DNA from: a virus
Length of the DNA: 26,544 nt
IMG/VR virus record: IMGVR_UViG_3300020021_000045
Location: 1-26,544 of that record
Direction: 5' to 3' (one strand)
A program made the position numbers and the translations under genes. Under the pieces are notes generated by a model. The model was not told where the DNA came from. It worked only from the letters and a program-made list of their open reading frames with translations, and made no database searches. Positions 1 through 8,000 of the stretch are shown here, piece after piece. Positions within the stretch are counted from its first letter, which is position 1, and each line of letters opens with the position of its first letter.

Positions 1-2319
1 TGGAGCATAAGCTGCCCAATTAGCCTGTATTAATTGGAAATAATAAGAAAATGTTGATATGCCCCAATTCCAGGGTTCATTACCCATCTCTAAGTTAACA
101 CCATTAGTTGGTCCAAGTATTTTAGCACACGTATATCCCTCAGAATAATTATATCCCGTTAGATCATGTTGATTGGTTCCTATTGATGGGAGATTCATCC
201 AAAGTCTGGTATTAGGCAGTCTTGATACAACTGTTGCAAGATGCTCAGTAGGTACTACACTACCAATAGGTGTATTAAGAAAAAGAATAATATCAACTGG
301 TATCTCAACATTTGAATTCACAGTATCAGGATCACTACCAGCATCTGTAGTGAATGGCCAACCGAAGGCTATAGTATCTGAGTTAGTAGCTGTAATACTA
401 ATATTAAGATTGAAACCTGGATAAAATGTATTAACATCTCCACGTATTGTCCATGGTATATTGTAACCTGCTTGATTAACAGGATAAACTAGAACTGTTT
501 GTCCTGTTTTTAATCCATGACCTCCAGGTTGTGTGGTGCGCAATTCAATGATACCGGCTTTTGTATCAGCCCAATTCTGAAGTAGTACACGTCCAGCATC
601 AGTTGCACCGAAAGGTCCATCAGCAATATTGAAATATATTCCGTAATCATCCGTTCCAGTAGGTATCCAACCCTGCGGATTATAAATTTTTGTAGATTTC
701 CATGGTACACTTGTATCAGTTGGATCAGTGCTTAAACGTCTAGCGAATTGAAACTCAATTCCTCTTTGCCTACTTGAATTATTCCATGTAGACAGATTAG
801 CTGACATTTTATCGGCCAACGTACTAAAATTATTTATACCTGCATATCCCCATAGCGCATCCATTCCTCTGACATCACCTGGTGTTATACCATTCAAAGT
901 TAAATTATTAATAAAAACATCATCAGCATCATAATATAATCCATTATCTATATTACCGGGAGCCATCACCAATGGTCTGAAAACATTAGGATTATTAGGA
1001 TGGACAACATGATTCAAACCATCACTTGAAGTCCAATTAATTATCACGTTAGCATAAGTAAATCCTCCTTGCCCCCATCCTAGTGTTAACGGTACTTCTA
1101 TAGTAACAATATTACCATTTATAATTGGCGTAGCAGCTACACCTGCGGTGTAAATTCCTGACGCTGTAAGTGTGAATGATGTTGTCACACCTGGTGGACT
1201 ATTATCAATAAATTTTATTGTCCATGGGCCTCCTTCATACATATGCGCTAAACCAGTAGCAGTTTGATAAATTAAATTAGTTATAGTGCCACCTGGAGTC
1301 CATGATACAGGATTCAAGTTAGCATCTAAAACTACATTTGAACCTTTCCATCCATCACTAGCAAGCATTTTATCCTTGCCAGTAAACATTTCACTTTCTT
1401 GATTATATGTTGGCTGTGGTGGATGCTGTCCACCTACTTTCATTGTTCTTGGAATATCGAAACCAGATAAACTAATAGCCTTTCCCTCAATCTGCCCATA
1501 ATAATTAAACATTGGAGCATTTACTGCTCCAGTAACACTTCCCGCAGAAGTTACCAACCAATTATCCGGTGCTGAATAAGTTACAATATCACTGGCTATA
1601 GGTCCACTCATAACTGGTGATGCGATAGCTCCAGCTCCTGGACCATTATCAATTATTGTTATTACAGGTGGTAATAATAAATTACTTCCACCTTGAAGTA
1701 CGGGAACGTTTTCAATACAATTACCAACAACACATGTAAATGTGCAACCAGTTCCACCAAGATAATCTATTGAACTATCAAATGTACCAGGATACCCAAC
1801 ACCACAACCCCACCAAGTACCACAGAATGGTTTTATGGCTGTAACAGCTCCGTTAACAACAGTGAAAACCATGTTAGCTGGTGATTCTGGATTACCGCCA
1901 GGCATCGGAAGAAGGAAATCACCAGTATAACCTGAACCAGGTGTTTTAATGATAACATTAACTATGCCACTGATCATTGGTAAAATATCTGAATTTATCA
2001 CTACACCTTTAGCGGCTGACACAGCATCAATCGTTGCAGTAGGAGCAGTGTACCCTGTCGTTGCAGCAATTTCCATTGGAATATTTACTATTGAACCATA
2101 CAACAAATCATACATACCAAATGCTAGATGAAAATTCAAATCATCCCATACAAACGTATCAGCTATAACAGGAATATTATTAACTTGAAAAGTTGCATCA
2201 GCATTTTTTGCAGTAATATTTGTGTAAGGGTACTTACCACTTGCGGCTTTAGTATCACTTGTAGTTACAAATGCTGGAACACCACCGTAACTGATAATCG
2301 GATTAATTATGACACCCAT
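1..2319 (-). CDS. Large tail-tip/fibre protein with C-terminal glycoside-hydrolase-like (clan GH-A) domain, 3' end off window
   Basis: I read 773 uninterrupted codons from ATG at 2319 to the left edge; no stop is inside the window. The start has a strong ribosome site (AAGGAG, 5 nt spacing). The N-terminal half (about residues 1-430) is Gly/Pro/Thr-rich, beta-type, with little recognisable homology. Around residue 490-520 a stretch RGMDALWGYAG..NFSTLADKM begins a pattern I associate with phage and planctomycete GH-A-like proteins. A beta insert follows with the tail-fibre-like motif GHGLKTGQTV. The end shows TRLWMNLPSIG and then VNLEMGNEPWNWG, where N747-E748 fits the Asn-Glu-Pro acid/base motif at the end of strand 4 in clan GH-A TIM barrels. 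The nucleophile Glu would lie beyond the window. It is the last visible gene downstream of the tape measure, a normal place for tip or receptor-binding proteins. The likely role is binding or cleaving host surface glycan. Enzyme activity is inferred. Confidence 0.75.
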   Translation of the reverse strand, partial: MGVIINPIISYGGVPAFVTTSDTKAASGKYPYTNITAKNADATFQVNNIPVIADTFVWDDLNFHLAFGMYDLLYGSIVNIPMEIAATTGYTAPTATIDAVSAAKGVVINSDILPMISGIVNVIIKTPGSGYTGDFLLPMPGGNPESPANMVFTVVNGAVTAIKPFCGTWWGCGVGYPGTFDSSIDYLGGTGCTFTCVVGNCIENVPVLQGGSNLLLPPVITIIDNGPGAGAIASPVMSGPIASDIVTYSAPDNWLVTSAGSVTGAVNAPMFNYYGQIEGKAISLSGFDIPRTMKVGGQHPPQPTYNQESEMFTGKDKMLASDGWKGSNVVLDANLNPVSWTPGGTITNLIYQTATGLAHMYEGGPWTIKFIDNSPPGVTTSFTLTASGIYTAGVAATPIINGNIVTIEVPLTLGWGQGGFTYANVIINWTSSDGLNHVVHPNNPNVFRPLVMAPGNIDNGLYYDADDVFINNLTLNGITPGDVRGMDALWGYAGINNFSTLADKMSANLSTWNNSSRQRGIEFQFARRLSTDPTDTSVPWKSTKIYNPQGWIPTGTDDYGIYFNIADGPFGATDAGRVLLQNWADTKAGIIELRTTQPGGHGLKTGQTVLVYPVNQAGYNIPWTIRGDVNTFYPGFNLNISITATNSDTIAFGWPFTTDAGSDPDTVNSNVEIPVDIILFLNTPIGSVVPTEHLATVVSRLPNTRLWMNLPSIGTNQHDLTGYNYSEGYTCAKILGPTNGVNLEMGNEPWNWGISTFSYYFQLIQANWAAYAP

Positions 2320-2330
2320 CTCAACTCCTT

Positions 2331-2807
2331 CTAAGAATTGCTTATAGACTCGAATTCAAATGACACACTAAAGTTATTTTTGTCTCTTTGAGTAAGTACT
2401 ATCTCTGGATTGGTAACTAGAATTGTGGCCCACGTAATATTCTCATAGTCTTTAAGTTCAACAAGTGTTCCCAAATTAGCATTCAGGAAAGTAAATAATT
2501 TCTGTCCATCCAATTGAGTAAGATAATCAATAGTGTAAGAAAATGTTTGAATAAATGGTTTAGAAGCAAATGTACTGGTAGGATCAATTAATAAATCTCT
2601 TCCACGACTTTCTCTTTTAAGTATACTAAAAGTAAGTTTATATTGATTACCAAAACTAGGATTACGTAATGTTAGGAAAAGTATAGTTCCAACAGTGCTG
2701 TTAAAAATTATAACATCTTGTTGTAATACACTTACAGTTGCACCATAATTAAAATTCCATGGTCTAGGAGATGAAGATGCTCCAGCTGGACCAGTGAACC
2801 CACTCAT
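2331..2807 (-). CDS. Conserved phage tail-region protein, function unknown
   Basis: A 158-residue protein with stop TAG, ending 11 nt before the next gene. After a short Gly/Pro/Ser-rich start (MSGFTGPAGASSSPRPW) it is a single soluble beta-rich domain. Recognisable elements in order are LRNPSFGNQYKL, RESRGRDLLI, QTFSYTIDYLTQLDGQKLFTF, LGTLVELKDYENITW, TNPEIVLTQRD and a terminal FSVSFEFE. From memory this layout (NPxFGN, RGxDL, a FLN..LG helix, D.E...W, SFEFE) recurs in uncharacterised proteins beside tail genes of other uncultured phages. That resemblance could not be checked here. No signal peptide or membrane segment is visible. Position after the tape measure suggests a tail-tip or baseplate component. 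Confidence 0.7.
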   Translation of the reverse strand: MSGFTGPAGASSSPRPWNFNYGATVSVLQQDVIIFNSTVGTILFLTLRNPSFGNQYKLTFSILKRESRGRDLLIDPTSTFASKPFIQTFSYTIDYLTQLDGQKLFTFLNANLGTLVELKDYENITWATILVTNPEIVLTQRDKNNFSVSFEFESISNS

Positions 2808-2809
2808 AT

Positions 2810-3307
2810 TTAGAGTCCTTGGCTACCTCTAGTAGGAATAACATATATTTGTACATTACTTTTAAATATTAATGTGTCAGTAATTAATACATTACTATAC
2901 TTATGATTAACTTTAACTGTTTGAGTGAAAGTCAATATATCAGGTAAAAACTTGCCACTATCATAAGTGATATGATCAGAAAAGAATAAAACATTATTAA
3001 ATAAAAATAATCTATCAGCAGTCTGTGTGAAATGTAAATGGTCAACGATTATTGATTCATGGACTCTTCTTATATTTTGAGTAAGAAATAACGTATTAGT
3101 AATATTTACATGTCTACGTACACCTGAAGCTGTAGCAATCTGTCGGAAATCAATAACATCATGTAAATGTCTGACATATAAACCAACATCTTGATTGATA
3201 GCATCCTTGAAAGCTAATTTATCAGGTAAACTAATTATGAATTGATTAGTAGATAAATGCTCAAGGAAAGGCAGTAAATCAGTTAATCCAATATTATATT
3301 TTGCCAT
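2810..3307 (-). CDS. Repeat-containing tail-region protein (D-x-L-x-F-type repeats)
   Basis: A 165-residue protein with stop TAA, adjacent to the 158-aa gene. From about residue 40 to 155 it is built of degenerate units of 16-21 residues with a hydrophobic ladder pattern: HDVIDFRQIA, TNTLFLTQNI, VDHLHFTQTA, NVLFFSDHIT, DILTFTQTV and TDTLIFKSNV. The regular alternation suggests a beta-solenoid or stacked beta-hairpins, as in phage fibres and appendages. The C-terminal half of the protein encoded at 21547-22281 carries the same kind of unit (VDELSL, SDNIDL, NDQLQF, IDELKL), so the two proteins may share a module. No catalytic motif, signal peptide or membrane helix was seen. Role as a structural tail component is inferred from repeats and location. 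Confidence 0.65.
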   Translation of the reverse strand: MAKYNIGLTDLLPFLEHLSTNQFIISLPDKLAFKDAINQDVGLYVRHLHDVIDFRQIATASGVRRHVNITNTLFLTQNIRRVHESIIVDHLHFTQTADRLFLFNNVLFFSDHITYDSGKFLPDILTFTQTVKVNHKYSNVLITDTLIFKSNVQIYVIPTRGSQGL

Positions 3308-3379
3308 AATTTAATTCTATTGATCACCAGTTGAGTACCGGTTTTGCATTATTTTTACGTGGTCGCCACATATAATGAT

Positions 3380-3440
3380 CTTTATTAAAAAATTTATGTT
3401 TTTTGCCGTAATATAAGATAGAAGGAAATGTTTATTTCTA
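3380..3440. promoter_or_regulatory. Conserved intergenic element, copy 1 (promoter candidate)
   Basis: This segment matches another at 24340-24400: ATTAAAA, a 10-nt spacer, then the identical core TTTTGCCGTAATATAAG, followed after a few less conserved bases by a T-rich GTTTA(T/C)TT. Spacing between ATTAAAA and the core is the same in both copies. Both lie between a minus-strand gene to the left and a plus-strand nuclease gene to the right. It could be a promoter for either direction. A TAATAT or TATAAG box is present but no convincing -35 at 17 bp, so a phage-type or non-canonical promoter, or a protein-binding site, is as likely as a sigma-70 promoter. Confidence 0.45.
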
Positions 3441-3464
3441 AGACTCTAATTTAGGAAAATTATA

Positions 3465-3974
3465 ATGACAGAACAAAATCTTAATGGTGATCGCAAAATT
3501 AATAAAGAAGTCATCGAAAAATTTTTGAATAATTTTATTAAAGGAGAAGAAAATAAATGTTGGTTGTGGTTTGGAACACTTCATGAAGGTTATGGTAGAT
3601 TCATGTGTAATGGTGAATATTATTTTGCTCATAGAGTGAGTTGCCTATATTATAATAATTTAATAAAATCGCCCTTACTTGCTTTACATATACGAGAATG
3701 TTTTAATAAGAATTGTGTAAACCCTAATCATTTATATTTAGGAACTCAAAAAGAGAATCAAGAAGATAGAAGTATAATTTACCCTGAATCTTATAATCAT
3801 TGTAAAGGAGAAAGTAATGTCACACATAAATTAACTGAACAAGACATTCGTGATATTAGGTATAAAAAGAAATGTTTAAAACATAAACTTCATCAATTGG
3901 CTAAGGAATACAATATAACCGAATCATATATTGGTCTAATTGTTCAAGGTAAAGCATGGAAACATATTAAATAA
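3465..3974 (+). CDS. HNH homing endonuclease with C-terminal helix-turn-helix
   Basis: A 169-residue protein on the strand opposite to the structural genes, with AGGAAAATTATA before ATG as ribosome site. The N-terminal part has the zinc-loop HNH_3-type signature: CWLWFG (about 32-37), GYGRF (42-46), FAHRV with catalytic His56, then LHIREC (H75, C79) and CVNPNHLYLGT (C84, N86, H89). The C-terminal 50 residues (HKLTEQDIRDIR...YNITESYIGLIVQGKAWKHI) form the Lys-rich helix-turn-helix that these freestanding homing nucleases use for DNA recognition. All expected metal and catalytic residues are present, so it looks functional. It sits beside a second, degenerate relative, between structural genes, which is typical of a mobile insertion. 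The target site is unknown. Confidence 0.9.
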   Translation: MTEQNLNGDRKINKEVIEKFLNNFIKGEENKCWLWFGTLHEGYGRFMCNGEYYFAHRVSCLYYNNLIKSPLLALHIRECFNKNCVNPNHLYLGTQKENQEDRSIIYPESYNHCKGESNVTHKLTEQDIRDIRYKKKCLKHKLHQLAKEYNITESYIGLIVQGKAWKHIK

Positions 3975-4015
3975 GATAGTTAATTTTCTTGTTTCATTGT
4001 TTTAAGGAAAATAAA

Positions 4016-4519
4016 ATGACTGATGTTAATAGAGACCATGAAATAAATTTCGCCATTTGGCAAATAGCTGAAAGTTATTTTATTGAAGATGATCCAAATA
4101 TATGCTGGCCATGGTTAGGAGGTTTTGATAGTAGAGGAACACCTAGATTCAAGAAAAATAAGATTTATTATAAAGCACGTAGGGTAATATTATTACACCA
4201 TTTAGGTTTGAAACAATCAGATTTATATCTCTTAACTAAACCTGAATGTAAATTACAAACTGAATGTTGCAATTGGAATCATATGTTTCTAGGTACACCT
4301 AAACAAAGTACTGCTTTATTAATAGATAGTCGAAGACATGATTCTCTTAATAGAAAAGGAGAAAAGCATCCTATGCATATTTTAACAGAAGAAAAAGTTC
4401 TTACTATAAGAGCTGAATATGCTGAAGGTATGTCTTACACAGAACTATCACATAAATATGAAGTAGCTTATGTACTAATAATAAAAATTATTAATAGGGA
4501 GCTATGGAATCATATTTAA
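4016..4519 (+). CDS. Diverged HNH-family protein, probably nuclease-dead
   Basis: A 167-residue relative of the preceding HNH gene. I chose ATG 4016 because AAGGA lies 8 nt upstream; an ATG at 3989 in frame lacks a good site. The architecture is the same: CWPWLGG (30-36), PRF (43-45), a core region, FLGTPKQ, then a C-terminal helix-turn-helix ending in RELWNHI. The key positions differ. The catalytic His of A-H-R is replaced (KARRV, Arg55), the second metal His of LHxxEC is lost (LLTKPEC), and CVNPNH has become CCNWNH with only the last His kept. Cleavage is therefore doubtful, while the DNA-binding end remains. It may be a decaying homing nuclease or one now used as a DNA-binding protein. 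It probably arose by duplication or a second insertion and is likely co-transcribed with the first. Confidence 0.8.
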   Translation: MTDVNRDHEINFAIWQIAESYFIEDDPNICWPWLGGFDSRGTPRFKKNKIYYKARRVILLHHLGLKQSDLYLLTKPECKLQTECCNWNHMFLGTPKQSTALLIDSRRHDSLNRKGEKHPMHILTEEKVLTIRAEYAEGMSYTELSHKYEVAYVLIIKIINRELWNHI

Positions 4520-4554
4520 TAATGTTGAATATTATAAAAGAGACCAAATAAAGG

Positions 4555-5091
4555 TCAGCACGAGATAGAATAGGATATTTTTATCTGGTCTCCATTTGTA
4601 ACAGGGATAGGACTTGCAAACAGTGCTGTCGTCCAGAGAGTCCCGGTTGTACCGCTTAGCGTATTATTCGAGGTTACGAATACTCCCTGAAGTGTTGCAG
4701 TGCCAGTTATATCGAAAGTAGCTGCCGATGCATTTGTAACTGTTTGTGCGGAACTGCTTCCAGGACCCCACGCCACTCGGTTGGTCTCACTGAAGGCAAC
4801 ATTCTCAATCCATCCGGTATGCGAAGCCATCGTATCCGTGGCAGCCAATGTAGTGAAGCTAGCATTATCAATAATGCCAATACACCATGAAGATTGTGAT
4901 ATTTGAGTAGCACTATTAAACATAACATTAAGTATCGTGTCTTTACCAATATTCGTGATACCATTAGGTACACGTTTCGCTAATAATAGTTTTCCCTTTC
5001 TCCAATGCTCATATTAAACTTTACCATCCAGTGATATTTTACCAAACGGTGTATCAATAATATTGTTATCAGGAAGGATTAAGTTACTCAT
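4555..5091 (-). pseudogene. Conserved phage virion protein gene interrupted by an in-frame TAA
   Basis: ATG at 5091 overlaps the tape measure end by spacing only (TGATAATG) and opens a 25-codon reading frame ending LDGKV followed by TAA at 5014-5016. The same frame then continues without another stop to TGA at 4555. Read across, the product would be 178 residues: LDGKV-stop-YEHWRKGKLLLAKRV, PNGITNIGKDTILNVMF, WCIGIIDNASFTTLAATDT, MASHTGWIENVAFSE and a Ser/Thr-rich beta tail ending DQIKISYSISC. The parts on each side of the stop join into a family I recognise from other phages (an E/F-H-W..GK start, PNGITN, LIDN..FT.LAA.DT.ASH.GW). The first downstream ATG in frame is at 4923 and has no ribosome site and loses the conserved start. 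Either the gene is broken, the base is an assembly error, or the stop is read through. Function is unknown. Confidence 0.75.
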
Positions 5092-5093
5092 TA

Positions 5094-8000
5094 TCAGCCC
5101 TTCTTAAAGAATGTTTCGTCTATGGAACCTTTACGTATTTCACGCCTTAACTGTTCCGCTATGGTTTTACCGAAATTAGGATCACGGGATGTGTGAGTCA
5201 CATTTAAATGTATATCACCAACATTTGTAGTATGGCTTTGAACACTACCTCCTGTATTATAGTATTGAGTGCTAGGTGTAAACACTTGTGGTATGAATGA
5301 AGCGATCATACCTCCTTCAGCGTGATACTCTGGGAATGTGTAAGGATCGATACCTTTATTCATGGACTCAAGTTGTGGTAGAAACTTACTCGTGTTAGCA
5401 GCATTGATTACATATTCCTTCGGTGAAAGCATAGCAGGAATAGTATCAGTACCTTTAGAATAATAACTAATGCTTTCAGGAACCATCCCACCTTTTGCAA
5501 ATGCAAAAGTAGAGAAATCAATACCTGTTGCTGTAGCTACACTATCAGCTGCTCCACTAACTACACCACCAAAACTAGATGAACCATAATTACCAGTGAA
5601 TCCCGCACTTGCAGCTATACCTTGAGATAATTGAGCTTCAGATCCTGGTTGAGAGAAAGATGAGTTCACGAAACCCTGTGACGATAAACCAAAATTTTGT
5701 GAAGCCTGTGCTTGAGGACTTGGTGCTCTCTGTGAAGAACCTTGAGATTTACTATCTAACTGTTTAATTAGACTCTTCGCTATACCTATCTTACTAGCTA
5801 AACTTTCAGATACAGAATTCGCACTTGATACTTTACTAGTCAAACTTGTCGATGTTGATCTCGCATCATTAATATTAGTTTGAATTTTACTATCCACATT
5901 ACTAACTTTACTTAAACTACCACCTAGATTCTTATACGCAGTATTTGCGACTGTTGATTGCTCATTCAATTTATTTGATAATGTTGACGAATTAACAACA
6001 TTACTATGTAATTTTTCAACAACATTATTAGCTTTACTGACATTAGTATTTAAATTATTTACGCTCCCGCTTACCTTACTTGTTATCTGATTACTGATAT
6101 CATTAATATTAGGTCCATCGATAATTTGATTATCTGAATTTAAATTAAGTTGACCTAAACTAGATCCACTTTCTTCTGTACCACCTTCCTGAAAATACTT
6201 GACTAACCCACCTTTATACATCTTCCAAGGATCGATACCTTGATTTATCATTTCCAATTGAGGAAGGAACTTGAGTGATCCCTTGGTTGACACAACGAAC
6301 TCATTCGGTGATAGCATAGCTGGTATGGTGTCTGTACCTTTAGGTACAAAAATATTCTTACCGCCTTCTTGAAAATATTTAACTAACCCTCCCATATACT
6401 TATTTGTAGCACTATCATCAAGAAGTCTTGTCAAATAAGATTGACCTGATGGTGTGGCAAGAAGCTCTGTTGTAGATCTACCACTGAAGAAACCATGTTT
6501 CTCTGCTTGTTTAGCCATCCAATCAGCATCATGTGTAATATTAGGAGAAAGCTTAACAGGGAAGTTAAGTGGCTCCTTCATGTGTTGCTTAAAGACCTGA
6601 GCAGTATATGGGATATCACCCAATGAAGCAGGTATTTCACTAGCTGTTATAGACGTAAGACCTTTAAAATTTGGAATCTTAGGCGATGAAACATTACCTA
6701 CATCAATAACTTGTTTAGTGTGCTCCATTTCATGTCTTAACGCACCTAATCTATCTATATTTGTTACATTCTTATCTGCTAAAGTTATTCCAAGTTTATC
6801 AAAAGCTGTTATCCCTACTCTTGAAAATGGAGATTGAATCATAGCAGAATTAGAAGTGGATTGATGCGGTATAATTGTTGGAGTCTTACCTTGCCAAGTA
6901 TTTAGTATTGCATTAACAGATGCAGGTGTAATCTTATCTTGTGGGTACCCTTTAGATACAGCATAATCTACAATACTTTTACGTAATTCATCAGTATGTA
7001 ATTTATTAACTAAATTAATGGCTCCCATATGGTTACCAGCCATCAATTTAACTATTTCACCTGATGCATCTTTATCTTTACCAATAGAACTTTTCGCTCC
7101 CTCGATATTCCAATGCGAAATAATATTGTTCAAAACTGTGTTACTATCTGTTAAACCGCCTTCTTGATGGTAACCTAAGGCTTTACTTGAATAACTACTA
7201 TCCGAAGACTCGAAAGGATTACTAAATGTTTTAGTATCTACACTACTTGCGTCAAGAAGTCTCTTAATATAAGATTGACCAGATGGTGTTGCAAGAATCT
7301 CTGTGGCACTCTTGCCTTTAAAAAGTCCATGCTTCTCCGCTTGTTGGGCTATCCAATTAGCATCATGAATAACACCCGGTGCCACTTCAACATTAGCATA
7401 TATAGGTTTACCAGTGTATTGCTTAAATGATTGAGCGATATGTGCGTAATCACCTAGTACAGCAGGTATTTCAGTTGGTACATTACCCTGCTTAACATGC
7501 TCTAATTGATGTTTTAACGATCCTAACGTATCTATATTAAGTAATTTCTCTTGTGACTTTAAATTTATTTTGTTATCAATATATTGTGTTTCTAATTGAT
7601 TCTTTACTATAGCTGGTGTTGATCCTGAGAAAGCCTGTGCAACATTTCTGAAAGATGCAGGAGTCACCTGACCAGTAGGATAACCTTGAGTTTGAGCAGC
7701 ATCAACAAGATTTAATGTACCAAATGGTTTACCATGTAGATGGTGCTCTAGATTTGCAGCACCTTTTGGATTAGCAGCTAGTAAACTCTCAATCTTACTT
7801 GCAGATTCACTTACATCACCCTTACTACTTAACAAATTCCAATGTGAAATTAGATTGCTTATGGCTACATCTTCAGGTATTATGTTGTTTCTTACATTAC
7901 CACCATCTTGATAGTAATTCTCAAAACCTACATTACTATTAGTTTTACTTAGATTTGACACATGATCTGACATATTATAATTTTCAAATGTCACACCACC

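Noticed and set aside
173-2334. Plus- and minus-strand short frames inside 1-2319
   Set aside because: The long minus-strand frame from ATG 2319 covers the whole region with coherent protein sequence and a strong ribosome site.
2760-2807. Collagen-like repeat at the start of the 158-aa protein (GPAGA)
   Set aside because: Only one or two Gly-X-Y triplets are present; not a collagen stretch.
3324-3371. A 15-codon minus-strand frame (MWRPRKNNAKPVLNW) between the conserved element and the 165-aa gene
   Set aside because: It is very short, has only a weak ribosome site and matches no family; chance is a sufficient explanation.
4541-4555. Short hairpin GACC...GGTC between the second HNH gene and the interrupted gene
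   Set aside because: Only four base pairs with a seven-base loop; too weak to call a terminator.
4555-5091. Stop-codon reassignment (TAA read as an amino acid) to explain the interrupted gene
   Set aside because: Neighbouring genes end with TAA, as well as TAG and TGA, at places where tight gene spacing needs a real stop.
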